A stretch of 64,000 nt of DNA from Roseiarcus sp963794655 (GTDB taxonomy: Bacteria; Pseudomonadota; Alphaproteobacteria; Rhizobiales; Beijerinckiaceae): the NCBI GenBank assembly GCA_963794655.1, contig CAWCEV010000003.1, positions 248,001-312,000 of the forward strand, given 5' to 3'. The notes beneath the pieces are model-generated. The model ran no database searches and was not told where the DNA came from. It saw only the letters and a list, made by a program, of their open reading frames with translations. The position numbers were made by a program, and so were the translations under genes. Below are positions 42,769 through 51,367 of the stretch, one piece after another. The stretch's first letter is position 1. Each line of letters starts with the position of its first letter.

Positions 42769-44489
42769 CTAACGCCGCCGCTTCATTCGATCATGCCGAG
42801 CCGCGCGGCGAAAGCATCGTCGCTGGCAGCTATCTCGACACGGAGGGCGGAGGTTTGAGCGAATGGCTGCTAGCCACCGATCACAAGCGGATCGCGCTCC
42901 TATACGCCATGATGATCACGGCTTTCTTCTTCATCGGGGGCGCGGCGGCAACACTCATCCGGCTCGAGCTCATCTCGCCGCACGGGCATTTCCTGACGGA
43001 CGACGAATACAACCATGTGTTCACGCTCCACGGAATTATCATGGTCTGGTTCTTTCTCGTGCCGCTCATCCCCACGACTTTCGGCAATTTTCTGCTGCCG
43101 CTGATGATCGGCGCGCCGGACGTCGCCTTCCCGAAGCTCAATCTCATGAGCTGGTATCTGACTTTGATCGGCGGAATATGTGTGCTTGGCGCGCTCCTGA
43201 TGGGGGGCGTGGATACGGGCTGGACCTTCTACCCGCCCTACTCCACCGCCTTCTCGAACAGCAACGTTGCGGTCGCCGTCATAGGCGTCATCATCGCGGG
43301 ATTCGGGACGATCGCGACCGGCGTGAATTTCGTCGCGACCACCCACATGCTCCGGGCGCCGGGTATGACCTGGTTCCGGCTGCCGCTGTTCGTCTGGACG
43401 ATCTATGCGACGAGCCTGGTCATGATACTGGCGACGCCGGTGCTCGCGATCACGCTCATTCTGGTCGCGGCGGACCGCTTGTTCGGCCTTCCGGTATTCG
43501 ACGGCTTCCGCGGCGGCGACCCGCTGCTTTTCCAGCATCTGTTCTGGTTCTACTCGCACCCGGCCGTCTACATTATGATCCTGCCCGCGATGGGCGTGGT
43601 GACCGAGATCATCACCTGCTTCGCACGGCGGCGGGTCTTCGGCTATGCGATGATGGTCTACGCCGTCCTTGCGATCGCGATTATCGGTTTCGCGGTCTGG
43701 GGCCATCACATGTTCGTCTCGGGCCAGTCGGTCTTTGCCAACCTGGTGTTTTCGTTTCTGTCCTTCATTGTCGCCGTACCCTCCGCGATAAAGGTCTTCA
43801 ATTGGACGGCGACGCTCTATCGCGGGCAGATCACATTCGAAGCGCCGATGCTCTATGCGCTGGGCTTCGTTGGCCTCTTCACCATCGGCGGCCTCACGGG
43901 GCTCTTCCTCGCCTCGGTGCCGATCGACATTCAGGTGACCGGCACTTATTTCGTGGTCGCACATTTCCACTATGTGATGGTGGGCGGCGCCGTCTCCGCT
44001 TATTTCGCGGGCCTGCATTTCTGGTGGCCGAAGATCACCGGGCGGCTCTATTCCGAGGCGTGGGCGCGTTTCGCGGCCGTCCTGATGTTCTTCGGCTTCA
44101 ACTTCACGTTTTTCCCGCAGTTCATTCTTGGCTATCTCGGTATGCCGCGCCGCTATCATTCCTATCCGCCCGAGTTTCAGCCGTGGAACGTGATGTCCTC
44201 CACCGGAGCGGTGGTGCTTGCGGCGGCCTACGCGCTGCCACTTTTCTACCTCGTCTGGTCCTGCTTCTACGGCAAGATCTCGCCGGCGGACCCCTGGCAT
44301 GCGAAGGGGCTCGAGTGGCGGACGAGTTCGCCGCCGCCGAAGCACAATTTCCTTCGCACGCCGGTCGTCACGGAAGGGCCCTACGACTACCACGACCCGG
44401 GCGTCGCCCCGCAGGCGGAGGCGCGGCCGGTCGACGCCGCGCGCCTCGCTGCGGTTGCGCCGGGCTCCATCGGAGGCGCCCATGGCTGA
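42765..44489 (+). CDS. ctaD: Cytochrome c oxidase subunit I (A2-type)
   Basis: Catalytic heme-copper subunit of 574 residues with twelve helices. Ligands are visible: HGIIMVWFF (low-spin heme His), WFYSHPAVYIM (CuB His with the cross-linked Tyr), WGHHMFVSG (CuB His pair) and VAHFHYVM (both heme His). YSHPxVY in place of GHPEVY marks the A2 subfamily, which lacks the usual glutamate of the D-channel. ATGA overlap with ctaC and 8-bp overlap with ctaE. Confidence 0.96.
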   Translation: MTNAAASFDHAEPRGESIVAGSYLDTEGGGLSEWLLATDHKRIALLYAMMITAFFFIGGAAATLIRLELISPHGHFLTDDEYNHVFTLHGIIMVWFFLVPLIPTTFGNFLLPLMIGAPDVAFPKLNLMSWYLTLIGGICVLGALLMGGVDTGWTFYPPYSTAFSNSNVAVAVIGVIIAGFGTIATGVNFVATTHMLRAPGMTWFRLPLFVWTIYATSLVMILATPVLAITLILVAADRLFGLPVFDGFRGGDPLLFQHLFWFYSHPAVYIMILPAMGVVTEIITCFARRRVFGYAMMVYAVLAIAIIGFAVWGHHMFVSGQSVFANLVFSFLSFIVAVPSAIKVFNWTATLYRGQITFEAPMLYALGFVGLFTIGGLTGLFLASVPIDIQVTGTYFVVAHFHYVMVGGAVSAYFAGLHFWWPKITGRLYSEAWARFAAVLMFFGFNFTFFPQFILGYLGMPRRYHSYPPEFQPWNVMSSTGAVVLAAAYALPLFYLVWSCFYGKISPADPWHAKGLEWRTSSPPPKHNFLRTPVVTEGPYDYHDPGVAPQAEARPVDAARLAAVAPGSIGGAHG

Positions 44490-45132
44490 GGCCGCCGTCG
44501 CGTCCCCCGTTCCGGACGCTCTGCGCGAGCCGTGGTCGGAACTTTCGCGCCAGCGCGAGGCCGCGACCCTCGGCATGTGGCTCTTCCTCATGAGCGAAAT
44601 GCTGTTCTTCGGCGCGTTGTTCATGGCCTTCAGCTTCTCACGCGCGCTCGATCCCGCGGCCTTCGCGGAGGCCGCGCGCCACGCCGAGATCGCCTATGGC
44701 GCGGCCAACACCGCGGTGCTGGTGACGAGCAGCCTGACAATCACCATCGCGGTGCGGGCGGCGGATGCGGCGCGCGGAAGACTGGCGGCCCGGCTTCTCG
44801 CTGCGACCGCCCTGCTCGGCGTCGCCTTTCTCGTCATCAAGGGCTTCGAATATCGCGACGACCTTCGGCATCATCTCTTTCCGGGCCACGATTTCGCCCT
44901 AGGCCAGAACGCAACCCAGATCTTCTGGGCCTTCTACTGGGCCATGACCGGAATCCACGCGATCCATCTCACGGTCGGCGTCGCCCTCGTCCTGCGGCTC
45001 TTCTGGCTTGTGCGGCTCGGCCGCATGAGCCTCGCCTCGCCGCAGCTCGAAGTGACGTCGCTCTACTGGCATCTGGTCGACGCGTTCTGGATCGTGCTGT
45101 TCCCAATCCTTTACGTGGCGGCGTGGGGATGA
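44482..45132 (+). CDS. ctaE: Cytochrome c oxidase subunit III
   Basis: Membrane subunit of 216 residues with five helices, as is usual for the short caa3/bo3 type. Signatures are LGMWLFLMSEMLFFGALF and YWAMTGIHAIHLTVG and the C-terminal SLYWHLVDAFWIVLFPILY. It stabilises subunit I and its proton path. It begins 8 bp inside ctaD and ends in the ATGA of ctaF. Confidence 0.94.
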   Translation: MAEAAVASPVPDALREPWSELSRQREAATLGMWLFLMSEMLFFGALFMAFSFSRALDPAAFAEAARHAEIAYGAANTAVLVTSSLTITIAVRAADAARGRLAARLLAATALLGVAFLVIKGFEYRDDLRHHLFPGHDFALGQNATQIFWAFYWAMTGIHAIHLTVGVALVLRLFWLVRLGRMSLASPQLEVTSLYWHLVDAFWIVLFPILYVAAWG

Positions 45133-45416
45133 CGGCGAAAGCGCAGCGCATCGCCTGGCTCGGCCCCGTCCTCGCCTGGATCGTCCTTCTCTGCGCGACC
45201 GCCGCCGTGGCCTGGCTCGGGATAGGCGCGTCCGGCGGACTGAGATTCGGGGGCGCGCTGGCGATTGCCGCCCTCATGCTGGGAACGCTCGCCTTCGGAC
45301 TGGTCGGCGTGGGGCACAATCCGGCCCTCCTGAGGTTGGTCGCTGGCGCAGCTTTCCTCTTTCTCGCGCTGATGTTCTTCCTGAGCTTCGCGGATCTTAT
45401 GACCCGTTTACGTTGA
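45129..45416 (+). CDS. ctaF: Cytochrome c oxidase subunit IV-like membrane protein
   Basis: Small protein of 95 residues with three hydrophobic segments (about 10-30, 40-60 and 70-90), encoded last in the caa3 cluster. Size, topology and position match CtaF/subunit IV; sequence conservation in this family is low, and the call leans on context. ATGA overlap with ctaE. No hairpin terminator was seen after it. Confidence 0.75.
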   Translation: MTAKAQRIAWLGPVLAWIVLLCATAAVAWLGIGASGGLRFGGALAIAALMLGTLAFGLVGVGHNPALLRLVAGAAFLFLALMFFLSFADLMTRLR

Positions 45417-45509
45417 AGGGGCCAGTGACACGCTCTCAGGACTCGAGGAACCGCCGGCGGTCGGTGGATGCCCGTGGCGATATACGGCATGCAATGCGGC
45501 TGCGCCAAC

Positions 45510-45717
45510 GTTTGGCTATGGCGATGCAGAACCGCGATGAGGAAGCGCGCGCTCTCTTCGAGCGCGTCCTTGCCGTGTCCAGCGACCCGGACTGCTATCC
45601 GAGGAGTACCACGTCCCGTCGCGTCGCCTGCTCGACAACTTCCCGCAGGCGATGACCCACGTCGCCGTCATCAACACTGCTCTCGGCCCCCTGGGGTCCC
45701 GTGCGCAGGCAGGTTGA
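45510..45717 (+). pseudogene. Remnant of a GH15 glycosidase (glucoamylase/trehalase type), 3' end
   Basis: Two frames together read like the C-terminus of a GH15 enzyme. Frame one gives QNRDEEARALFERVLAVSSD (to about 45586). After a 1-base deletion, the next frame gives LLSEEYHVPSRRLLDNFPQA and then MTHVAVINTALGPL, ending at TGA 45715-45717. The NFPQAxxHxAxINxA block is typical of GH15. The rest of the gene is missing. It lies between the oxidase cluster and the sugar-catabolism genes and was probably once functional with the debranching enzyme at 54369. Confidence 0.7.
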
Positions 45718-45825
45718 TAGGGCGGCCGATGCCGTCCCTGAGCGCCTTACCTGACATTTTCTTGGACGAGACGGATCGTCGGGCGCCCGCTCCGCGTATC
45801 CATAATCGAGCACAGGGAATGCGCC

Positions 45826-46713
45826 ATGCCAGATGTAGAGCTGCTGCAGGATTGTCGAGCCACTATCGGCGAGTCTCCAACCTGGTTTGCTCCGCGCCAA
45901 GCCCTTTACTGGATCGATGTCAAAGCGCCGGCTCTCTACCGGCTCAACGGGGATGGGGTGCAGACGCAATGGCGCTTCGACGAGGATATCGGCGCATTCG
46001 CGTTGCTGAACGACGCCGAGGGCGCGCTTGTCGCGTTTCGGACCGGGATTTTCCGCCTCGATTTCTTGACCGGCGAAACCCGCCTGCTCGCGGCTTCTCC
46101 GTTCGACCCGAATCTCTTCCGCTTTAACGAGGGCATCTGCGACGCCGAGGGGCGCTTCTGGGTCGGCGTGATGTTCGATCCTCGTCCGGGGGTCGTGGCC
46201 GAGCCGGTCGCGGCGCCCCTGCATTGCTTCACCCTCGGCGAGGGGCTTGTCGCCGGCGACGACTGGTCGGACTTGCATAATGGCTTTGCCTGGAACGCCG
46301 AAGAGGATGCCTTTTTCCTGTCTCATTCCAACGCTCGCAGCATACTTCGCGCACCTTACGACAGAGCGAGGGGCCGGCTCGGCGAACCAAGCCCGTTCGC
46401 CGAAATTCAAACCGAGGGGCATGTCCCCGATGGCGCTGCGATGGACGAGGAAGGCTGCTACTGGTGCGCAGTCCATGGCGGGGGCGCTCTGCATCGCTAT
46501 GATCCGTCCGGCCGCTTGATCGCACGGGTCGCTCTGCCGGTCAGTCAGCCGACGATGTGCGCTTTCGTTGGCTCTGACCTCGACGAGATGGTCGTGAGCA
46601 GCGCCAGGGACAAACTGACCGAGGACCAGCTCAAGCGCGAGCCGCAAGCTGGCGGGCTGTTCTGGCTCCGGCCCGGCGTCCGCGGCCTTAAGCGGCCCTG
46701 CGTCGCGCATTAA
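45826..46713 (+). CDS. SMP-30/gluconolactonase family protein
   Basis: Six-bladed beta-propeller lactonase, 295 residues, opening sugar lactones such as gluconolactone. Family residues are IGESPTWFA (metal Glu), YWIDVKAPALYR, NEGICDAEGRFWVG (Asn/Glu/Asp) and HVPDGAAMDEEGCYW (Asp). Lactones are the direct products of GMC sugar dehydrogenases, so this gene fits the pathway around it. No signal peptide is visible, so it acts in the cytosol. The ATG at 45826 follows the GH15 remnant. Confidence 0.9.
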   Translation: MPDVELLQDCRATIGESPTWFAPRQALYWIDVKAPALYRLNGDGVQTQWRFDEDIGAFALLNDAEGALVAFRTGIFRLDFLTGETRLLAASPFDPNLFRFNEGICDAEGRFWVGVMFDPRPGVVAEPVAAPLHCFTLGEGLVAGDDWSDLHNGFAWNAEEDAFFLSHSNARSILRAPYDRARGRLGEPSPFAEIQTEGHVPDGAAMDEEGCYWCAVHGGGALHRYDPSGRLIARVALPVSQPTMCAFVGSDLDEMVVSSARDKLTEDQLKREPQAGGLFWLRPGVRGLKRPCVAH

Positions 46714-46801
46714 AGCCGTCCGGACAGGAACTTTTGTTCGCCTCTTTTGTTGACTTTTACCGGCGTCGCCAGGTCGGTCGGCTATCGCTCGGAGGCTCCC
46801 C

Positions 46802-48577
46802 ATGAACGTAAGCGAGTTCGTCTGGAAACGTCTCCAGGAATGGGGCCTCAAGCGCGTCTTCGGCTACCCCGGCGACGGCGTCGGCGGGTTGGACGTGGCG
46901 TTGCAAAAAGCGCAGCCGGGCATGGAGTACGTCCAGGTCCGACACGAGGAAATGGCGGCGTTCATGGCCTCCGCGCATGCAAAGTTCACGGGAGGCGTCG
47001 GGCTTTGCTATGCGACCTCAGGCCCCGGCGCGATTCATCTTCTCAACGGCCTCTATGACGCGAAGATGGACAACCAGCCCGTCGTGGCGCTTGTGGGTCA
47101 GCAAGCCCGCACGGCGCTTGGCGCCCGCTACCAGCAGGAAGTGGACCTGGTAGCGTTATTCAAGGATGTCGCGAGCGACTACGTCGCCATCGGCACGGTT
47201 CCAAGCCAGGTCCGCCACATGGTGGACCGCGCGGTCCGGATTGCACAGACGAAACGCTCCGTCACCTGCATCATCCTGCCCAACGATCTGCAGTTGATGC
47301 CATACGAGGAGCCGCCGATGGCCCACGGCGCGACCCATACCGGCGTGGGCTTTCCGGCGGAGAGCAAGGTCCCGGAAAGCCAGGGATTGCGGGCCGCGGC
47401 CAAGGTTCTCAATGAAGGCAAGAAGGTCGCCATGCTGGTTGGAGCCGGATGCCTCGGGGCGACCGACGAAGTGATCGCAGTTGCCGACAAGCTTGGAGCC
47501 GGGCTCGCGAAAGCGCTCCTCGGCAAGGCCGCCGTCCCCGATGACCTGCCCTTCGTGACCGGAGGCATCGGCCTTCTCGGGACAAAGCCGTCCTGGGACC
47601 TGATGAAGAATTGCGACACGCTGTTGATGGTGGGCTCCTCCTTTCCGTACAGCGAATTTCTCCCGGAACCCGGCAGCGCGCGAGGCGTGCAGATCGATAT
47701 CAAGGGAGAAAACCTCAGCCTCCGCTACCCGATGGAAGTCAACCTGGTTGGCGACAGCGCAGCGACCTTGAGAGCGCTGCTGCCGCTGCTTGAACAGAAG
47801 ACCGACTCGAAATGGCGCGACACGATCAAGGACAATCTTACTGACTGGTGGAAAGTGCTGGAAAGCCGCGCGATGAACGCCGCGGACCCGATTAACCCGC
47901 AGCGGGTGTTCTGGGAGCTTTCGCCGCGGCTGCCGGACAATTGCGTCATCACTGCCGACAGCGGAACGGTCGCCAACTGGTATGGGCGTGACCTCAAGTT
48001 TCGGCGCGGCATGAAGGGCTCGCTCTCGGGCTCTCTCGCTTCGCTCGGCGCCGCGACCCCTTACGCGCTGGCCGCGAAGATGGCCTACCCCGAGCGGCCG
48101 GTGATAGGCACGATCGGCGACGGCGCCATGCAGATGAACGGCATGAACGTCATGATCACTGTCGCCAAATATTGGCGGCAATGGTCAAATCCGCTCTTCA
48201 TCATGATGGTTCTGAACAACCGCGACCTCAGTCAGGTGACGTGGGAAGAGCGGGTGCAGTTGGGCCAGGGCAAGACGGAGAGCACTCAGTCGATCCCGGA
48301 CCTTCCTTACGCCAAATATGCGGAACTGCTCGGGCTCAAAGGGATCTTCTGCAACGACCCGGACAAGGTCGGCGCCGCCTGGGAAGAGGCCCTCGCCTCC
48401 GACCGGCCCGTCATCCTTGAGTTCTATACCGATCCCAACGTGCCGCCCTTGCCGCCTCACATCACCCTGAAAGACGCGACGCATTTCATGACCATGATGC
48501 CGGACGAGCCGGAACTCGGCAGTGTCCTGAAGAATTCGGCCAAGGAGCTCGTGTCTTCCATTCTGCCCGGCCGGTAG
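46802..48577 (+). CDS. Thiamine-diphosphate enzyme, pyruvate oxidase (PoxB)-like
   Basis: ThDP-dependent enzyme of 591 residues, nearest in pattern to pyruvate:quinone oxidase and acetolactate synthase. The N-terminal Pyr domain has FGYPGDGVGGLDVAL and the catalytic Glu in VRHEEMAAFMA; the central domain binds FAD or is structural. The C-terminal PP domain has the ThDP motif GDGAMQMNGMN ending in VLNNRDL. If PoxB-like, it decarboxylates pyruvate to acetate and reduces quinone at the membrane. ggaggctcccc precedes the ATG. The enolase-superfamily gene starts 6 bp after its stop. Confidence 0.85.
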   Translation: MNVSEFVWKRLQEWGLKRVFGYPGDGVGGLDVALQKAQPGMEYVQVRHEEMAAFMASAHAKFTGGVGLCYATSGPGAIHLLNGLYDAKMDNQPVVALVGQQARTALGARYQQEVDLVALFKDVASDYVAIGTVPSQVRHMVDRAVRIAQTKRSVTCIILPNDLQLMPYEEPPMAHGATHTGVGFPAESKVPESQGLRAAAKVLNEGKKVAMLVGAGCLGATDEVIAVADKLGAGLAKALLGKAAVPDDLPFVTGGIGLLGTKPSWDLMKNCDTLLMVGSSFPYSEFLPEPGSARGVQIDIKGENLSLRYPMEVNLVGDSAATLRALLPLLEQKTDSKWRDTIKDNLTDWWKVLESRAMNAADPINPQRVFWELSPRLPDNCVITADSGTVANWYGRDLKFRRGMKGSLSGSLASLGAATPYALAAKMAYPERPVIGTIGDGAMQMNGMNVMITVAKYWRQWSNPLFIMMVLNNRDLSQVTWEERVQLGQGKTESTQSIPDLPYAKYAELLGLKGIFCNDPDKVGAAWEEALASDRPVILEFYTDPNVPPLPPHITLKDATHFMTMMPDEPELGSVLKNSAKELVSSILPGR

Positions 48578-48583
48578 ACTCGG

Positions 48584-49681
48584 ATGCGTCCGGAGGCCGA
48601 AATCCAAGCTGTGAAGGCTCGCCCCTACAGGATCCCGACCGATGCGCCGGAGGCGGACGGGACATATGCCTGGCGGGAAACGACGCTGATCGTCGCAACG
48701 ATCGAGGCCGGAGGCCACGCCGGACTTGGCTACACGTACAGCTCAAGTGCGGCCGCTTCGTTGGCTACGGGCCCGCTCGCCGCGGCCCTCTGCGGTCAGG
48801 ATGCGTTTGACATACCGCTCTGTCACCGGTTGCTGGTCAATCAAGTGCGCAACATGGGCCGATCCGGTTTGGCCGCGACCGCGATTTCGGCGCTTGATGC
48901 GGCCCTTTGGGATGTGAAGGCGAAGCTCCTGGACCTCCCGCTTGCGGCTTTGCTCGGCCGAGCGCGGGAGACGGTTCCGATCTACGGCAGCGGCGGGTTC
49001 ACCTCTTACAACGATCGGGAACTCACGCGGCAGCTCGCCGGCTGGGTCGAGCACGAGGGCTGTCGTGCAGTGAAAATGAAGATCGGCAGCCACCCGGACG
49101 ACGATCTGCGCCGGGTCTGCCTCGCCAGGGAGGCCATCGGCGAGGCCTCATTGTTCGTGGACGCCAACGGCGCTTATTCGGTCAAGCGGGCGCTAGGGTT
49201 GGCGGATGCGTTCGCAGCGGAAGCCGGGGTCGCTTGGTTCGAGGAACCTGTTTCGTCCGACGACCTGGACGGGTTGGCGCAGGTGCGGACCGCAGCGCCA
49301 GCCGGAATGGACATCGCCGCTGGCGAATATTCCTACAACGTCGACGATGTGCGGCACATGCTCGCAAGGCGCGCGGTCGACGTACAGCAGGCGGATGCGT
49401 CGCGATGCCTCGGGATCACCGGCTTCCTGCAGATCGGCGCGCTTTGCGACGCCTATCACATCGATCTTTCCGGCCATTGCGCTCCCGCCTTGCATGTTCA
49501 TGCGGCCTGCGCCGCGCCGCGTTTGCGTCATCTGGAATGGTTTCATGACCACGTTCGCATCGAACACATGCTGTTCGAGGGCGCGCCCGTTGCGAAGAAC
49601 GGCGCGATCGAGCCGGACATGAGCCGGCCCGGTCTGGGCCTCGTGTTCAAAGAGCGCGATGCGGAGCGCTACGCCGCATGA
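48584..49681 (+). CDS. Enolase-superfamily enzyme (mandelate racemase/sugar-acid dehydratase type)
   Basis: TIM-barrel enzyme of 365 residues. The catalytic set is visible: KMKIG (Lys-x-Lys), FVDANGAY (Asp), WFEEPVSSDD (Glu), DIAAGEYSYN (Glu), and a histidine in DLSGHCAPALHVH. The N-terminal capping domain is complete. Such enzymes dehydrate or racemise sugar acids; gluconate, galactonate or a related acid would fit the neighbours. Its stop overlaps the start of the next gene by 4 bp (ATGA). Confidence 0.87.
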   Translation: MRPEAEIQAVKARPYRIPTDAPEADGTYAWRETTLIVATIEAGGHAGLGYTYSSSAAASLATGPLAAALCGQDAFDIPLCHRLLVNQVRNMGRSGLAATAISALDAALWDVKAKLLDLPLAALLGRARETVPIYGSGGFTSYNDRELTRQLAGWVEHEGCRAVKMKIGSHPDDDLRRVCLAREAIGEASLFVDANGAYSVKRALGLADAFAAEAGVAWFEEPVSSDDLDGLAQVRTAAPAGMDIAAGEYSYNVDDVRHMLARRAVDVQQADASRCLGITGFLQIGALCDAYHIDLSGHCAPALHVHAACAAPRLRHLEWFHDHVRIEHMLFEGAPVAKNGAIEPDMSRPGLGLVFKERDAERYAA

Positions 49682-50718
49682 CCCCGGCGACTGAGAGACA
49701 CTGGTCGGAACCCGTCGCGGCTAATAATCGGCCGAGGCACGAAATCTTCGTCGCGCTGTTGCTTTTGGGCGCCGTGGTCGCGGCCGGGGGCGTGGCTCTG
49801 GCCCTGAGGCCGGCCGGGCCCGTCGGAGGGGGAGAGGGCGAGCGCCCCGGGCCGGGCGATCCTCTTCCCGCCCCAGTCCCGTCGCCCCGGAACAATAGCG
49901 GGAATGTGCTCGCCGCGCAGCGCCTGAACCGCGCCGCGGGAACGATCGCGGGCTCCGTGCTAATTGACAGCTCGATGGAGCATTACCGCGGCGCCTTCAG
50001 GAACAAGGCGATGTACACGCCCATCGCCACGTCCGCGCTCACTCTCCTGGCATCGTTTCACGGGCACAAGGACGTCGCGTCGCGAGCGCATTGGGCGCGC
50101 GACATCGTTTACGCGCTCTCCGGACTGACCGGCGTGATCGGGACAGGCTTCCATCTCTACAACGTAGGCAAGCGCCCAGGCGGTTTCTGCTGGCAGAACG
50201 TGTTTTACGGCGCTCCGCTCGGGGCGCCGGCGGCGATGATGCTGGCGGGAATGACCGGGTTTCTGGCCGAACGGGTGCGCGACAACCCGATCGGCTCTAC
50301 GCCCGACGTGCTCGGACTGCCTGCCGGCCGAATGGTTGCCGGGCTGACAGGCGTAGGACTGGTCGGCACGGCGATGGAGGCGGGACTTCTGCATTTTCGC
50401 GGCGCCTTCCATAACCCCGCCATGCTGCTTCCGGTCACGGCGCCCCCTGCGGCGGCCGCCATGCTGGCTGCGGCGGCCATGGGGAAGGCCGAGCGACCGC
50501 GGCGCATCACCCGCTGGTGGCTGCGGTTGACTGCGCTCCTGGGGGTTGCGGGCGTTGGCTTCCACGCGGTCGGTGTCGCGCGCAACATGGGCGGCTGGCG
50601 GAATTGGACTCAAAACCTTCAGGCGGGGCCCCCGCTTCCCGCGCCGCCGTCCTTTACAGGGCTGGCTCTGGCCGGACTCGCCGGCTTGCGGCTCTTGCAG
50701 GACAACCCCGATGACTGA
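49678..50718 (+). CDS. Membrane protein with an internal duplication, function unknown
   Basis: Protein of 346 residues, family not recognised. An N-terminal helix (EIFVALLLLGAVVAAGGVAL) and a Gly/Pro linker precede two similar halves. Half one contains EHYRGAFRNKAMYTPI and GTGFHLYNVGKRPGGFCWQN. Half two contains LHFRGAFHNPAMLLPV and GVGFHAVGVARNMGGWRNWT. Each half has three to four hydrophobic stretches, and the conserved His residues could bind heme or metal. It is coupled to both neighbours (ATGA before it, 8-bp overlap after it), so it is probably a partner of the second dehydrogenase pair. Confidence 0.7.
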   Translation: MTPATERHWSEPVAANNRPRHEIFVALLLLGAVVAAGGVALALRPAGPVGGGEGERPGPGDPLPAPVPSPRNNSGNVLAAQRLNRAAGTIAGSVLIDSSMEHYRGAFRNKAMYTPIATSALTLLASFHGHKDVASRAHWARDIVYALSGLTGVIGTGFHLYNVGKRPGGFCWQNVFYGAPLGAPAAMMLAGMTGFLAERVRDNPIGSTPDVLGLPAGRMVAGLTGVGLVGTAMEAGLLHFRGAFHNPAMLLPVTAPPAAAAMLAAAAMGKAERPRRITRWWLRLTALLGVAGVGFHAVGVARNMGGWRNWTQNLQAGPPLPAPPSFTGLALAGLAGLRLLQDNPDD

Positions 50719-51367
50719 GCGCATCACGGGCGGGCGCTATCCCGGCTATGACGTCATGTCCAAACGGGAAAGCCAGTCGTGGAACGACAAGACCCGGGAA
50801 GTCGTCGACGCCCGGCTGGCCACGCAGCCGCGCCCCGCTTTCTTTTCCACGGAGGAATGGAAAACGCTCGAGGCGCTCTGCGACCGCGTCATTCCGCAAC
50901 CTGAAGGTCTCATGCGCGCGCCGCTTGCGGCCTATGTCGATCGGCAGCTTCTGGAGGGCAAGACGAAAGGCTATCGCTTCGCCGATATGCCCCAACCCGG
51001 GGAAGCGTGGAAGCGTGCGCTGGCGGCTCTGGACGAGGCGTCGGCGCGCGAGCATGGGCGGCCCTTCGCACTTCTGACCGAGCAGGATCAGGACGCGATG
51101 CTCGGGCAGATGGCCGAGGGCTCATTCGAGGCCGACGCGATGCGCGGAATGCCGTCCGGCACCTTCTGGACCTCGCATGTGATCCACGACGTCGTCGGCG
51201 CCTTTTACGCCCACCCCAACGCGTGGAGCGAGATCGGATTCGGCGGCCCCGCCTCACCGCGCGGCTATGTTCGCCTGGGCCTCGACCGGCGCGACCCGTG
51301 GGAGCCAGAGGAAGCCCAGCCGGGCAGCGAAGACCGGGCGGCGCGGGAAAATGAGCATGTCCGCTGA
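50711..51367 (+). CDS. Gluconate 2-dehydrogenase subunit 3 family protein, second copy
   Basis: Small subunit of 218 residues matching the family (FFSTEEWKTLEALCDRVIPQP, and FYAHPNAWSEIGFGGPASPR near the end). Unlike the copy at 29615, it has no twin-arginine signal; the N-terminus is polar (ITGGRYPGYDVMSKRESQ). Either it acts in the cytosol or export uses another route. It overlaps the membrane protein before it by 8 bp and the GMC gene after it by 17 bp. Confidence 0.82.
   Translation: MTERITGGRYPGYDVMSKRESQSWNDKTREVVDARLATQPRPAFFSTEEWKTLEALCDRVIPQPEGLMRAPLAAYVDRQLLEGKTKGYRFADMPQPGEAWKRALAALDEASAREHGRPFALLTEQDQDAMLGQMAEGSFEADAMRGMPSGTFWTSHVIHDVVGAFYAHPNAWSEIGFGGPASPRGYVRLGLDRRDPWEPEEAQPGSEDRAARENEHVR

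Noticed and set aside
42900..44624. 574-codon minus-strand open frame opposite ctaD
   Set aside because: Lacks stop codons only because of GC bias; composition is Arg/Glu/Asp-rich and ctaD on the other strand is unambiguous.
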